From the NCBI GenBank assembly GCA_003260075.1, contig QLIY01000179.1, positions 1-64,000 on the forward strand: a stretch of DNA of 64,000 nt, in the 5' to 3' direction. Within the stretch, counting starts at the first letter, position 1; each line of letters opens with the position of its first letter. The stretch is from Phallusia mammillata. Taxonomy: Eukaryota; Chordata; Ascidiacea; Phlebobranchia; Ascidiidae. Both the position numbers and the translations under genes were made by a program. Positions 1-49,000 of the stretch are shown here, piece after piece. Under the pieces are notes generated by a model. The model saw only the letters and a list, made by a program, of their open reading frames with translations, had not been told where the DNA came from and did no database searches.

Positions 1-263
1 TGTATATGCAAGGGCAATATGTGCTAAGCCACCCTTCTAGTTAAAGTTCAGTTTAAAAGATGGTCAAGTCTTATTAAGCGAAACATTGCGTATCTATGTT
101 ATAACAATTAGAAACTTGGCATCTGTTCTCTTGCATTTTTGTGTTCAGGTGTATAAAAGATTTGGTTTTAACAAAAACGATATATTCAACTGAAACCAAA
201 CTTGTAAATTTATTGATTTGACTCAACAAACTGAACCTTTATTTACCTATTTTGTATTTGCAG

Positions 264-36060
<35,797 letters not shown>

Positions 36061-36147
36061 CGGGTTGTTTATGATTTTGTACTTTGTGTTGTATATTTAT
36101 TGTTTGTTTTAAATTTAATTTTGAAACTATTTTGTGCGTAGTACTTT

Positions 36148-36153
36148 AATAAA
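36148..36153 (+). terminator. Poly(A) signal AATAAA of the WD-repeat gene
   Basis: Canonical AATAAA, 88 bases after the TGA at 36058-36060 and the first such hexamer after it on this strand. Confidence 0.6.
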
Positions 36154-37159
36154 TTGAATTTCCTACAAAGTGGTGTTGATCACATGCATAAAGGCACTGC
36201 CCAAACTTTTAAACCTTCCTTCTATTATGTATTGTATAGTTCAGAAGCAGTATTACAAATCCGAAATGTTTTGTCAGAAAGTAACTCAAAATTTGTTTTT
36301 TCATTTGTTTATTTCAACAAAATAAATAATCAGTTTTGTAGCAAAAAAACACACAGTAAATACACGACAATAACATGAAACTTAAATAAAAGTGCCCAAC
36401 ATCATTTTTTCAAATCAGTGGAATATTTTTCAAACACGCTCAGCGTTTAACAATGGATGGGAAGAATTTTTGAAAGTTACTTGGTCGCTGAACAAAGCAA
36501 GTGTAACATTATCTGGCAGCGTCAAACGCCTTGACAAATGTATATAAGCCTGGATTGAACACCATTTTTTGGCTGTTTACATTGAAGTAGAAGTAATAAT
36601 TAGGCAAGAAGAACGATGATTTGAAGATTTGGCAATTGATGGTCTGCATTTCTAAAGCTGGTATCGGGAGGTATTTATGTTATGCTTCTGTAAATTTATT
36701 TTTGGTAAAAGTTTGGAAATGCAAACAAGAAAAATGGATAGAAAAATATAAGGTACATGAACTTTCACAATAAGACGCAAAACGTCATTTACTATTAGGA
36801 ATACAGATAAAAAATGACCTACACCTTTGCATCGCAAACCGTTGGCGCACACACAAAAATCTGGCGATTTTATAGTTTGAAGATTATCTCGGTTTTAACT
36901 TCAAATCACCATGTGTCCGATGCAATCATTTCGTTAAAGTCAAGCATCAAGGTAATAGGATTAAGTTTATTTTGAGTTTTTTTCCAACGGTGAAAATTTG
37001 CACCTTTCCCAAACCGGGGGTGTCATGCCTCCTCAGGGCCCAAACCTTAACTTTCAATCCCGCTTATAAGGTAAAGATGTCATGTTTCCAAAATATCGTG
37101 CAAACAGTACGCAAGACATAAATATAAAAATAAAATCACTGAAAATTCCTTTAACTATT

Positions 37160-40047
37160 TTATACGTTCTTTATGAGTTGTGCAAGTCTTTTCTTTTCCT
37201 TTTTCTCGCGTTTTTGTTGTCTTAAATATTTTTTATGACTTTTTTGCATGCTGTCCGGTATTCTCTCGTGGCTAAACCAGTCAATCTCGCCGCGAAGCTT
37301 GAGATTTCTTTCCATCGGCTTGTCAGTGCCAATTAAATACCATCCAGTTTCTAACGCTGTTGCATTGTTGTTAATCCAAGTAACTTTGACTTTGTTGTAA
37401 AGAAGAGTCGGTATTTGGGAGCCGAATTTGCTTTTCTCTGCAGGGTTCATTACAGAGCCTTTGTAAGCACATTGCCTGCTGCCCATTCTTAATTCACACC
37501 TTGACCGCTTTACAAAAAAGATGTAAGCGTATACTTGTTTGAAATCCTTTTCGTCCTCTGTAAACAAAGTTAGATTTAAAAAAGTGCGACGTTGACAAAT
37601 ACAAGTGTAAATGTTTCAAGATAGACAAAAACTAAACGGTTAAAACCACATTTTAAGCAGGTTTGTACTGAGTTTCCTATTTAAAGTCGAGTTCTATTCA
37701 AAGCTAGCAGCAAAGTTTTACTGTGTTTCACCAACTTACTGCATTTGTATTCGTTCCAATTTTTCGGGTGCAGGCCATCATCACAGCATTTTAAGACGCT
37801 TGGGTTGTACTGCTGGTTGCCGCAACACTTTATTCCATCTATTTTACCATTAGGAACGTAGTGACCATCGCAGCACTGGTCACGTTCGGGGTTAGAGATG
37901 TGTTGTCCGCACGACTTTTGCCCATTGGGAATGTTGATTACTATGTTGGCCGGGCCACATATCTGAAAAAAACAATAATGTTCTTAATGTGGACGTTATT
38001 GAAGTAAGAAAAATGATTAGCCTGCGTTATACTCAAACAATGTTTGGGCAAAATTAAATGACGAAATTAGGGACGTATAGCAGGGCTTTAAAACCCATAA
38101 TTTGTCATTTTGTCTTCGAATATTTGCGTTTCTAGATACCTGAAGCACCTAACTAGTTTCTCACGAAATCTTATAACAAAAACAACCTACCTGATTTTTG
38201 CTGTTGTAAGTCGTTCCTCCGCAGATTTCATCATCTTCAGGGCTTTGTTTTGCTACAGACCACCCATCATGTATATTACATAGATAACCCTTGGGCGGCG
38301 GCTCGCCACCACTGCATGAAAATCTGCCTAGTTCAATTTGTGTCACTTCATGTTGTGGACTTTCAACCGAATCGTGTAGGACCGGTTCAGGAAACGCTGT
38401 GAACAAAAACAGTTGTCAAATTAAAATTAATGCCAAACTTGTCTACGACAGACGAAATTCTGTGTTTTGTTCAGGTTTAGTATCTAAACAACTGAGTTTG
38501 AAAATATTTTACGAAATAACCGACTTCTTAAATGCAAGAAACTTACCAGGCTCGGGTTTATCTCGAATGTAAAAGTTTCTTCCTTCGCTTATACAAACTT
38601 GGCTCAGCGATCTGTAGACCTTGTTGGGACCGCATTGTTGTAGGTCTCCAGTTATGGGAACGACAGTTGCGCCATCGCACAACTCTGTTATTTTGTCGTA
38701 CACTGGCTTTGGCGCATCTGTAAAACAAAACAAGTTGTAATTACCGTAGAGCACATTAACCTGTACCATTTAGCATTTGGTCCGATTAACGATTTTGTTT
38801 TATTATTTTTGCTTAGCTTCAGCATGGAATATTTGTAACTTACCGAAACAACATTTTTGTCTTGACTTTCTATCTGCAGAAATCATAATATTCCCATTCG
38901 GTCCCTCACAACAATCCATCTGTACTTCAGCACAGAAGTGTTGTATTCCATTGACAGTGCATATTCTTTTTCCGCATCTGTCGTTTGGCCTTGCGGCAAC
39001 TATAACAAACAATAGCCCGTGTTTACTTCGTTTGTAGGTTTATGATTGGCATAAATGTCTACGAACCGGTATTTAATTTCATTGAGCGGTAAGCACCACG
39101 CAGAGTGCGAAATGAGAAGGTGTGGCGCAAGACCTAATCGACAACTTCCGTAAAGTTTCGTAAAGACGCAGATCGAAAATCAACCCCGCTATAGTAACCA
39201 ACATAGCAAACGTTGGAAAAGCTCTTTAACAGATGATATGATAAGTCCCGGCAATACATAAAAAGGCGTACAAGTCTTGCAATGTGTTTGTTTTCTACTT
39301 TCGAACCCTGCTTTCAGCTCGCGTGTTGTAGAGAAAGACTCAAACCATAATGTTCGTTCACTGTTGAAAGCAGGCAGGGCATCAGTATGTCAGGACAAAG
39401 TGCAAAAACTCAGTTTTAATTGTTTTATACGTTTAAGGTTATGGGTTTTATGATAATGCCGACCACTACAATACTTTGCATTGTAGTCAGGTTCGCCTAG
39501 TCATTTATTTGCGCTTAATGATAGGCTAATCAGCAGACATATGCAGCTGCTGGATGTAATTGGCGTGCTTACAAATACTAAGGGGATAATTTCTACAGAT
39601 TTTAGTGATAAGCCAGAATCTCATAAAATTCTCATTGGATTTCGTAAAGCTTTTGTCATTGAATCACGGCGCTCCTAAACCAAACTATACATTAGATTCA
39701 AGCGTTGCATTAGATGTGTTAAGGGTTTGAACTGGTTCATGTTTCTTGCAGTGTCTAGAGCACTATGTAATATTCCAAGCGCTGAAAACGCGTGTAAAAC
39801 CAATCAAGACCCGCCAATTCAAGCGCGCCTACAGTCATGCTTCAGTGAACAAAATCGCAAAGCCGACAACGAGCTAGAGTGCATGATTCACTATCATAGC
39901 ACAAGGCTTGAAGGCTTGGATAATACACAAACTTCAATAGAGTAAATTTGCTTGACACTTCTCAATACCTTCAGCGCTTCCAAAGACGGCCAAAGCAATG
40001 CAAATCTTCACAAGACAGCGCATTAGTGTTGCTTGCATGATATCCAT
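37160..40047 (-). CDS. Secreted galaxin-like cysteine-rich protein with NTR-like C-terminus (paralogue A)
   Basis: Six exons: 39969-40047, 38844-38999, 38547-38717, 38191-38396, 37740-37962 and 37160-37557. They total 1233 nt, 410 residues plus stop, with every phase matching. Exon 1 encodes a signal peptide (hydrophobic CLVKICIALAVFGSA). Exon 2 has RCGKRIC...CAEVQMDCC, shared almost exactly by the downstream paralogue B. Exon 5 has di-cysteine repeats CCDGHYVPNG, CCGNQQYNP and CCDDG, as in galaxins of coral matrix and other invertebrates. The last exon (about 130 residues) resembles a netrin-type NTR/C345C module (GWYLIGTDKP, then a very basic tail). Probably extracellular; ligand or partner unknown. 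Start chosen at the first ATG; a Met three codons later would also keep the signal peptide. Confidence 0.82.
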
Positions 40048-40114
40048 ACGGTAGGCGGTCAAATGCTTATAAAATCTGTATTGATGTTCCTCTACCCGTT
40101 TGTCACGTTGACTG

Positions 40115-40122
40115 CTTATATA
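40115..40122 (-). promoter_or_regulatory. TATA-like box upstream of paralogue A
   Basis: TATATAAG on the minus strand, about 70 bases before the ATG at 40047, which would leave a leader of roughly 40 bases. A second TATA-like word (TTATAAGC) lies nearer the ATG, at about 40070. Confidence 0.35.
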
Positions 40123-40129
40123 TTTTGTA

Positions 40130-43100
40130 AGTGTAGTCGTTTTACTTCGCCAGTCCGTTATAAAGGCCCGCCGTTTTTTTCAGCGATGATGCCACCGGGG
40201 GAATTCCAGATTGTATGCGGAACATAATAGCGGAAACTCCGGCCGGCCTTTTTCCCCGAATATTGGTCTTGAATTTTGTTTAACAGATCCTTTTTTCCAA
40301 TTTTGTTTGCTTGATTTATTTTAGGATTTGACCACACGGTTTAATTTTGTTTTGTTTTTTGCAAATATTGTTTACGACTTGTAATCGAACTCTGGGTAAT
40401 TAAGAATCGATTGATCGTACTATATAGTGTAAGGTACCAAACGTTTGTTACATACATTTTTTTGCAGCACTTTAACTTCTTACGGCACCACTAATTTCTT
40501 GTTAGTAATCCAGTATCTTACGCAATTGTTAACAAAAGGGTGTGCTAGCCGTAAGTTAGTGATTCCGAGATTTAGTTACAAACTGGGCGAGAAACGATGA
40601 CCCGTGGTTAAAGCACGCAAAGTGGATTTACTTTTGTGGTGTAGTCAATAATAGCTGTAAGTTTACGTCATACGTGTGTATTTTTGCAAAACACACCACA
40701 TTGACAGCTTTCCAACATTAAATATGCGTTTGGGAATATTTTGCACTGTGAAAAAATCTTTTTTCGCAAAATTGGAACGGCTACATATGTTAACATGTTT
40801 CATTTGTGGCCTCATTAAGCACACGCTGTACACATACTGTGACTGTTATTTCGTTTTGAGTGCAACACAAGCGTTTGAAGAGCCATCGGATTACGTTTAT
40901 GCGTGATTTCGTTTGCTTGTTTGGCACTCAATGACTTTGTTACGAAAGGTTTGTTGACCTCGCAGCACGGGAATGATAAGGCCCTTCGATTTTTTTGCGT
41001 AGCTGTATAGGAGCGTAAGCCTTTGTGTTTCACGTTTTTTATGCCTGACGTTCCCTATTCGGACAACACCTTGGGCTACTTGAACACACGCGGCCTAAAA
41101 ACTCGTTTGAAGTGATAAAGTCCCTCGAAAATTTTGCTTGCGGGACGAGCGTCAACCTTTGTCCTCGACGTTTCACGTTTTTTTTACTAGCGACGTTCCT
41201 CATTACGTCAACACCTTGCGCCACTTAAACACGTGACCCCGAGGAACTTATTGGCGTAATATCGACGTGATTAAACAGGAACCGGAATTTTTCGAAACGT
41301 TTTCCAACAATTTGTTTTTCTACATCTATACGTACTTTAAATAACTTGAAATGTTTGTGGATATGTGCAACATTTTTCTGTGCCATTCCTCTTGTTACGT
41401 TCTTTCAGTTCGAGAACCCTTGTTGCACAATTACTTGCTCGTTCATGTTGTTTTACCGTCCGGGCAAACACTGGGGGGTTTCCCCATGCTGATGCGTAAT
41501 AAACGATTTCCTTTCTTAAAGGCTATTGTTATTATTGGGTTAGTGGTGCAATTAACACTGATAAATCCAAATTCAACCCTGCTTCGAGTACACCTAAGCG
41601 TTCCAAATAGCTTGGTTCATCAGTAAACAAGTTGATGGCGCATAACATGGATCGTCATTTACGCCCACTGCGCACATTCGTCCGGTTTTGGGTTTTAATT
41701 CGATTCAACAAACGTTCTTTTAACCTATAGCAACTACGCCGAAAAGTTATTTTAAGATACGCGTTGGTAAAGTTACAGCTCAAGCTAAAAACAAAACCAC
41801 ATTAGTTACTAACCCACTCTCAAAACTCAAACGAATACATTATTCTGACATCTACCGCCTGTTGCAACAGAATCAAACAGTCCAATTATTCCATTTGATT
41901 AATACATGTCCGTCGTAAAGCACAACTCCAAAGTAAACGTTTGCTTACAAATCCATCTCTAAACACAGCACAATTGCTCCTAAAAACTGCTCTTACCTTG
42001 AATACCGAACATCAGCAGAAGACTAAAACATATCTTGGGAAACATCTTTCGTGGCAGTTTAAGCAGTCTGTTTTTTGCGAAGCAAAGTGGCTTTCCCGGG
42101 TCGGCGTCTCTCTTATTTATGAAAGTTACATCTTACCACAGGGGGTGGTTACGGGGGATTTACCCATAATTTTACTGTAAGAAAATTTCGCAATCATAAT
42201 AGGGGATGTGTCGTAGAAAGAGATCAGCACTCAAAATGTTAGGAGAAAGTTACTAAAGTACCTGTATACTGGTCCGTTTTTCAGGAATTTCCCTGGGCAA
42301 ACCCCGCGGGTGCCGGCCGGACGACAGTGACCAGTCAAAATGAAGCAAGGGTTAAGTTCGAAAAGATCTATCTCTCATAAAAATGAAAGAAATGAATATG
42401 ACACCGTCTATAGTAACTTTATGCGTTTATTCACACAAAACAAAAACAGAAAAAAAAAGAATAACGAAGCAGTTATAAAAACAAGTTTTTTTACCCAAAT
42501 CACTGTTAAACAATAACGCCTAATAGATTTAATGCAAATTTGACTGTTTATTCCAATTAATGTAACGTGGCAGCACAAACATTTTAAAAGATTCCTAAAG
42601 TGTGATAAATCTTGCTTGTTAGCGACGTTTAGTGTTGGAACTTTTGTGTTTGTGCTATTCGCTTGGTGAAGCATTGAGCAGCTTGCACTAGGTCTCGGTA
42701 CTTTTACTATCTAACACAGCCTGACAGAGCCAATGCTTCTTTGAACTGCTTTTGCTTAGGTTGTGTTCATTTGAAAAACTTTAGTCTCAAACTGACAGAA
42801 AGGTGAACAAGAAAACAACCAACCGTTTCCATTTTTCTGTTTTTTTGTGTTTTACTTAAAACCAAAGTTTCGGGACCAGACATTATATCGCTACTTATTG
42901 TGAAACTTATATGAATCATGCTCAATGTGATATGTTTTATTATCATAAGGAATAGGTACATTCTGTAAATCATGCCTAATAATACGATGGTACAAAAATA
43001 ACCTAATTTTCAACAAAATTCTGCGACGTATTTAATCATGTATACGTCAGAATGTTGTGCGATTTTGAACCTAACAATTTATAAGCAACTATCTCCATCA

Positions 43101-45349
43101 AAATCTGTTCATAGACCATAAAACCAAACATCCAACTTTCATTGCGCTAAGTAAACCATGTTGAGCATAGATTTTTACATTTTACTCATCGGTCAAAATA
43201 GTTTCAAAACAAATTTATTTGAAGCGAAATTCCGACGTCAGGAAAACGTTCATTATGTAGTAACCAAGCCGTCCAAAACGTCATTGGTTTCGTTTACTTT
43301 TGCCTGCGTCGGTTTTAAATACGTCCTTCTTCGATTTTTGTGTCTATAAATATCCAAATCTAGTCTAAAACAGTATTAGCTGCGAAACGGAATAGCTTTG
43401 TTGACATTAGAAAAAAAAACACGGCCTGAGCTTTTAATTCGATACCAAGGATTTTTTCTGCGTTCCGCCGGTCACCGTTGCACTTGGTTAGTTTTGCCGG
43501 TCTTGTGTAACGCACACTTGACATCTGTAGTATAAAAAAGGAAGTTATTTCAAATGAAAATTAATTCAAGCATAACTATTTTTACAAAGGGGTTGATATG
43601 CTAAAATAAGTGCTAACGCTAGTTTTTAGAATGTGTGGACAATTTATAGTTTTGCGGGGTAGTGAACGGTGTTTTAAATAAGATGTTTTAAAAAGCACCT
43701 ATCTAAAAACATTGGTGTTTATGAAGTGAATCGATATAGGTTTGACAGCAGCTTTGTGGCATAATAAGTTGTTCCGTAAAGCATGTCCAGACGGTAAAAA
43801 CGTTTGATAAAAACTCTTAGTCCCGGGATTTCAACCCAATGCAAGATGCAAATTCGGGGTTGGCGCTCCGCCAACGGAATTGCGTAGACTCAGCGATCCC
43901 GTTAAAATTCGAATCACATGCACTGCTGGGTATACTGTACAATCAGTAGATGCAAGTTCGACCACAGTGAACGACTGTAAAAGCCTGGTGCGTCCATGCA
44001 CACCACAACGATAACGACAAAACTTTGCATAAAATTACAGCAAATCATGCTTGCAAGAAGTGTCTCAACGTATATTTATACTTCCATGCACACTAAGCTC
44101 AACACTTCAGTGCATACTTGAAAAAAGGCCACCAATCGCATACCTTTGTATTTGTTTTTGTTTTTTACAAAAGTAGCAGTCTGTGTAAAGGAAAAAGTTC
44201 AGTTATCATTTTTCGAATGGTTTTGTCTGCTTGCAAAACGACCTAAAAATGTACACAGGTAATTAGGGAGTTGTTAGTTTGTAAATATTTAATTCGCTTA
44301 ACGCCCTTTCTCTCTTTTCTCTCGAACTGAACCTAAACTATTTGCTAAACACGCTACTATTTCGGGAGTAGATGTGTTTGCCGATTTGGGACTGACTGGT
44401 GGGGGCGAGTGGGGTTATTTTGGGATGATCTCAAATATACTTGACTCCCCTGAGAGTGTATTTTTGTCCACAAACTTTCCGTTCGTTGGTCTTTCTTATC
44501 TTATTCTGTGTTTAAAACCCTGAATTTTTCGTTTGCTGATTTTTCTTCGACCTGACCTATGCTGGGTTACAACCCCCACCTCACGGGGAGATTTGTGGGG
44601 TAACTATATCGTGCTCTGTCTAAAACTTGGAAAATTAATCGTGTTTGACATCCAGACATAAATAACTTCGAATTCTTAAAAGTTGATTTCGGCAGAACCG
44701 TTCAAAAACTTAAAATCTCAAATGCCATTGGTGTATGGTATAACGACCACAAGAACCCGTTGTGTTTGCACAAACAAAACAACAAAGCATCGATATTTTA
44801 TTGATGGCATTAAACCGCACCTAAATCAGCATGGGCTAAAAATTGATTCAAGCAACAATCCCATGATTTCTCCGACCATGTTTAAACACTTGCTGCGAAC
44901 CCAGCCTGCGAACACAGCTGGCAGCACGTTTGACGTCATACTTTAGGTCGTTACGGTCCACTGAACTTGCATTTTATCATGTAAACTTTTGGAGTTTTTT
45001 TGCAGAATTTCCGAAACACTTTGTAAAGGTTGGAAAGTCCACGGATTTGGCTACAGCAAGTTGACATTTCGAAGCCAACAAAAGTCCGAACGTTTTGGTT
45101 ATTTGCAGAGACATTTTTAAGCCTAGCAAATTAAACAAAAAGGTGGTGTGTGATGGTGTTTTCTGACTGGACTGGAAATTTTCATGCTAGCGTTTTTGTT
45201 CTTCTTTCGAGAGATATCATTGCTCTGCACTCAGGCCATGTGTGTTTGTTCAAAAGCTGCTAACTGTTCCGTGTAATGTAAACACATTCCGGTTAGAAAT
45301 GTGTACCTTATCGATTGCAATTATATTTTTTCATTAGTTCTTTGCTCTT
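40130..45349. other. Intergenic stretch without recognisable gene
   Basis: No di-cysteine motif or other family match among the short frames. A diverged direct repeat of about 70 bp occurs at 41030-41095 and 41168-41240 (both with 'ttcacgtttttt', 'gacgttcc' and 'acaccttg'). The frame at 44683-44946 shows no recognised domain. Confidence 0.45.
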
Positions 45350-45359
45350 TATTGATGAC

Positions 45360-46045
45360 TAAGGCGATTATTTTTTGACTTGTCAAAATTGTGTCAAAAT
45401 TTATAGAATAGGTCAAAAATTGTCAAAAATTTTTACAAGTCAAATTTTTTTACAAAGTTAAAATTGTTTACAAACTGTATTGTGGTGTTGTAGAGTTTGC
45501 ACTGTCAGTGAACTGTTCATTTTACACCTTGTAGCCTACTTTATACTATTGTAATTGGCCCATTGCCTACTTATTGTATATCATAAACCATCAAGTGAGT
45601 GAAATAATTAAGTTGATATGGCGCGATGCTCAACACACCTCAAAACGTGCAAAATTTTGGTGAGTCCCAAGTCATTTTACGGCAGCTGCAGGTTAGGTGC
45701 AGCTCTTGCTTCGGTTTTGCTTTAGATACTTCATGTATCTTTCGTTTAGACAAATGTATTGAATAATTTTCGTTGTGTCTTAGCTGCAGTTTTTTGGCAG
45801 TGATTTTTAATTAGCTCATTTCCCTTTTCAGAATAGGTTTGTGTTCGGATTTTTGCCCTTCTGTTACTTTTGCACATTCTTTCGCTCTAGTTAGATTAGC
45901 CTACAGCCATATTTTAACTTTTTGTACAATAATGCGTAATTTAACTACTTGAATTCTTCATAGGTCAAAATTTTGTCAAAATTTGTCAAAATTTTCAATT
46001 TTTAGGTCAAAATTTTTCATTTTTTAGGTCAAAAAATAATCGCCC
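45360..46045. mobile_element. 686-bp MITE with 10-bp target-site duplication
   Basis: Perfect terminal inverted repeat GGCGATTATTTTTTGAC at both ends, slightly inset at the left (TAAGGCG...). The direct repeat TATTGATGAC flanks it at 45350-45359 and 46046-46055. The ends carry clustered GTCAAAATT words. A duplication of 9-11 bp suggests a Mutator-like element rather than hAT. No transposase frame. Confidence 0.8.
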
Positions 46046-46055
46046 TATTGATGAC

Positions 46056-49000
46056 AAACACGAACAAATATGGCAACTAGGCTACTAGGGCAATCAGCGT
46101 CGCACATTTTTAAACTTGAATCGACAGAGCCGTCAAAGTACATTAAACTTACTCAGTTTTTAATTAAGGATAACTTTGTAGCTTAACGCGTAGATCGGTG
46201 ACGGTCAATATTACAACACTCCGTTATCAAGTGTCAACAATTACTTTAAACTTCAATGTTTTACAAGCGCCCCAGTGACGCAAAAATAGGATGAATCATC
46301 GAAAGGTTGTGACGTACCTAGCTCCGTTTTTCGCAAGTTTTTACGTAGGTTCGAAGACTTTGGACTCCGCTGAGTTTCGGAAAATTTGTTGCAACACCTC
46401 GATCAGATCAGTTTAAAAATGTGGAAATTTTGTGAAAGCAATTTGTAAAGATTCAGTCCGCAAATCACTCAAGCGGCAAACCTTGCGTAAAGTTTAAATC
46501 ATCACAAGGTACAGTTTTACCGCATTCCTGCTCAAATATAGTCACAACCTTTTAATGTTAAAGGTTCCCAGTTTCATCTTTCAACACTTTTCTTCTTCTT
46601 ATTTAACAAAATATTCACCAAATAGTTTTAAAAAATCCCGGAGAACTGCCGTGCGTTGTCATAGCGACGTTTACGGTATAAACACGTGACCGATTTGTCA
46701 TAGGGAACTTTGTGGTAATTTGTGGTCAGGGATGGTTGACGAACAATTGATAAGCTTTCCCGTCGGACAAACCTAATCAAATTGTACCAGATTTAGTTTT
46801 TATGTGACAATGTACATCCGCTGCAGCATGGGAAATCTTGCACGCTGCTGTTCTGTGTTAACCAAGCGTAAATTTAAGATGTCTATGGACGAAGCGTTTT
46901 CATAAAGTTGGGTTACAGGGCATTTCTCAATGCAAATTACAAAATTAATCTGAACTTTTTCACACATCTAAAACCGATTTTTTTTCTCAACACTTTCTGT
47001 AAAACGTCGTTTGTGACCAGACAAATTGCGCGATTGTGTTGTAATCGGTTTCGGTTTAAGTGACCACCACATGCGCCGTTTAACCATGCGTAACATCCAC
47101 GCTGGCCGGGTGAAAATGCTTTATTAAAAGTCGCTAAAAGGACCACTATCGCTTGTACTTTATAGTGCAACATTTAACCATAAAAATGCCCCCTTGGACG
47201 AATAGCTGATGTAATCGAATTTTCCATGACTACATCAAAGCTACATTGCTGAAAAAAGCCGAATGTTAGAAAAGTTAGCGGGAAGTCATAACCGCGAAAT
47301 TTGCGCTCAAGAGACACAATAACCCTCAGACACAGTGTTGTATTGTAAACAAGCAAATTCGACTTGATATCCCAAACAAAAGATCGACCACCGGTTCCCG
47401 GACGCCTCCCTGACGTCATTGGCCACTTTCGAGAGCCGGGCCGGCAATTTGGAGGGGGCACGAACCCCCCAAGATTTTACAAGGACAATAGGACAATTGG
47501 TTCTCAGCACTGTGTTTTGTAAACGAGCGCTTTGTGATCGGTTATGACTCATTCACGACATAACTCCAGATTTATTGTTTGTGTTACCGACCGTGGTCTT
47601 TATGTAAACTTGTCGCCAAGTGGGTTTATATTGCGATGATGCGATCTCGTCAGTGTGAAAAAGTCTAAACATTTCGACATGGGATTTTTTGATGTTTTGC
47701 CATTTGGCAGTTGGACACAAACTGTGTTTCAACAGTTTCGGTTTCTGGTTGTTGAATTTGGATTTTTGATGTATTCTCACGCCTCGCAAAAGTTAGTATT
47801 TTTTCTTAGCTGTCAGCCCATCACGGGGCGTAATTAGAAAATGTGTTTTAACACTTTTGATCTTGTTCTTGTTTAAATCCGCTTTTAAATATTCCCAGGC
47901 CCAACAAAAGTTTGCATTTGTTTCGCTTGGGTTACTATAAGCTCATCACAAGACCCAATTAAGAAATTTGATAGCGTTTCGTCAAAAATTATCGCAAGTT
48001 TCACTCTGAAATCGCCGGAAATAAACTTCAACGCCGTTCCGGTGCATTACAGCACAATGTATCCGTGCCGTTGAAATCAAAACAGAAGTTTTTGTTTGCT
48101 TTCTCCGACCCTTTATGTGGGATCAATATTTTCTATTCCTAGCCCAAAACAAAAGTCACTTTAGTGGTGGGAAAATCATCGAAGCACGTGCGAACTATCA
48201 ACAAACATTTAAAACCGTTTAATGTCGTGGTTGTATTTTTCACGGTGTGGTATTGGGTGTATGGAACTGCCAGGTGTTTGATTTCAGTTCAAGTTGTTTC
48301 TTGTTTGCGTAATAACATATATGATGTCACAACTCAGGTGTTATGTTTTGCGACGAAAAAACGGCACAAAAAGGGAAATGTAGTTTTTATTTACGCTCCT
48401 TGCTTTATCTATGCACGAAATTTTTGGTTATATTTTTAGTACACCGCTTTGCTAAACAAATTTATTTGCAGTTTTGCTGCAGGTGGCGTATGCAAAACAA
48501 CAGTTTGGTAGTTTACAGCAGTTTTCGCCCACTTTTGTATCGCCATGTTCACCAAGCGAAATAAACTCATCCCATCTCAAAAATATAAGATATCAGTGGG
48601 CCGTACTTGAAACCGTTACCGAAAGGTCTAAAATGCAACGGTAAACTTGTAAGGCAAATTACAATTCTCCACTGGATTCCGCTATAACCACACAGCACGC
48701 CCCCGGACCCCTTGTAACTGATGGATTGCTCGCAGCTATAACCAGTGGTAATGTATGCGGTCATAAAGAAAGCGCGCGAATGTTTGAAGTCCTACGCAAA
48801 CCATGCGATGAGGTTACGGTGAGGAAAAATCCCAGCTTATTTCCAAACGATTTAATGACGCCCCCGTTTTATTGGAGTTCCGTTTTAGTGACCGGCAAAA
48901 ACGGAACAATCGTTCTATTTTTAGCTTTTCTGACCTGTTTTGTGTGCCTTGTGACGTATCTGTATGTAATTGGTAATCACAGTAGGTGTTTTACGTCAGA

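Noticed and set aside
37160-37567. Reading the minus-strand frame as a single-exon gene starting at MFTEDEKDF
   Set aside because: The AG at 37558-37559 and matching phase with the upstream di-cysteine exon show it is the last exon of a six-exon gene.
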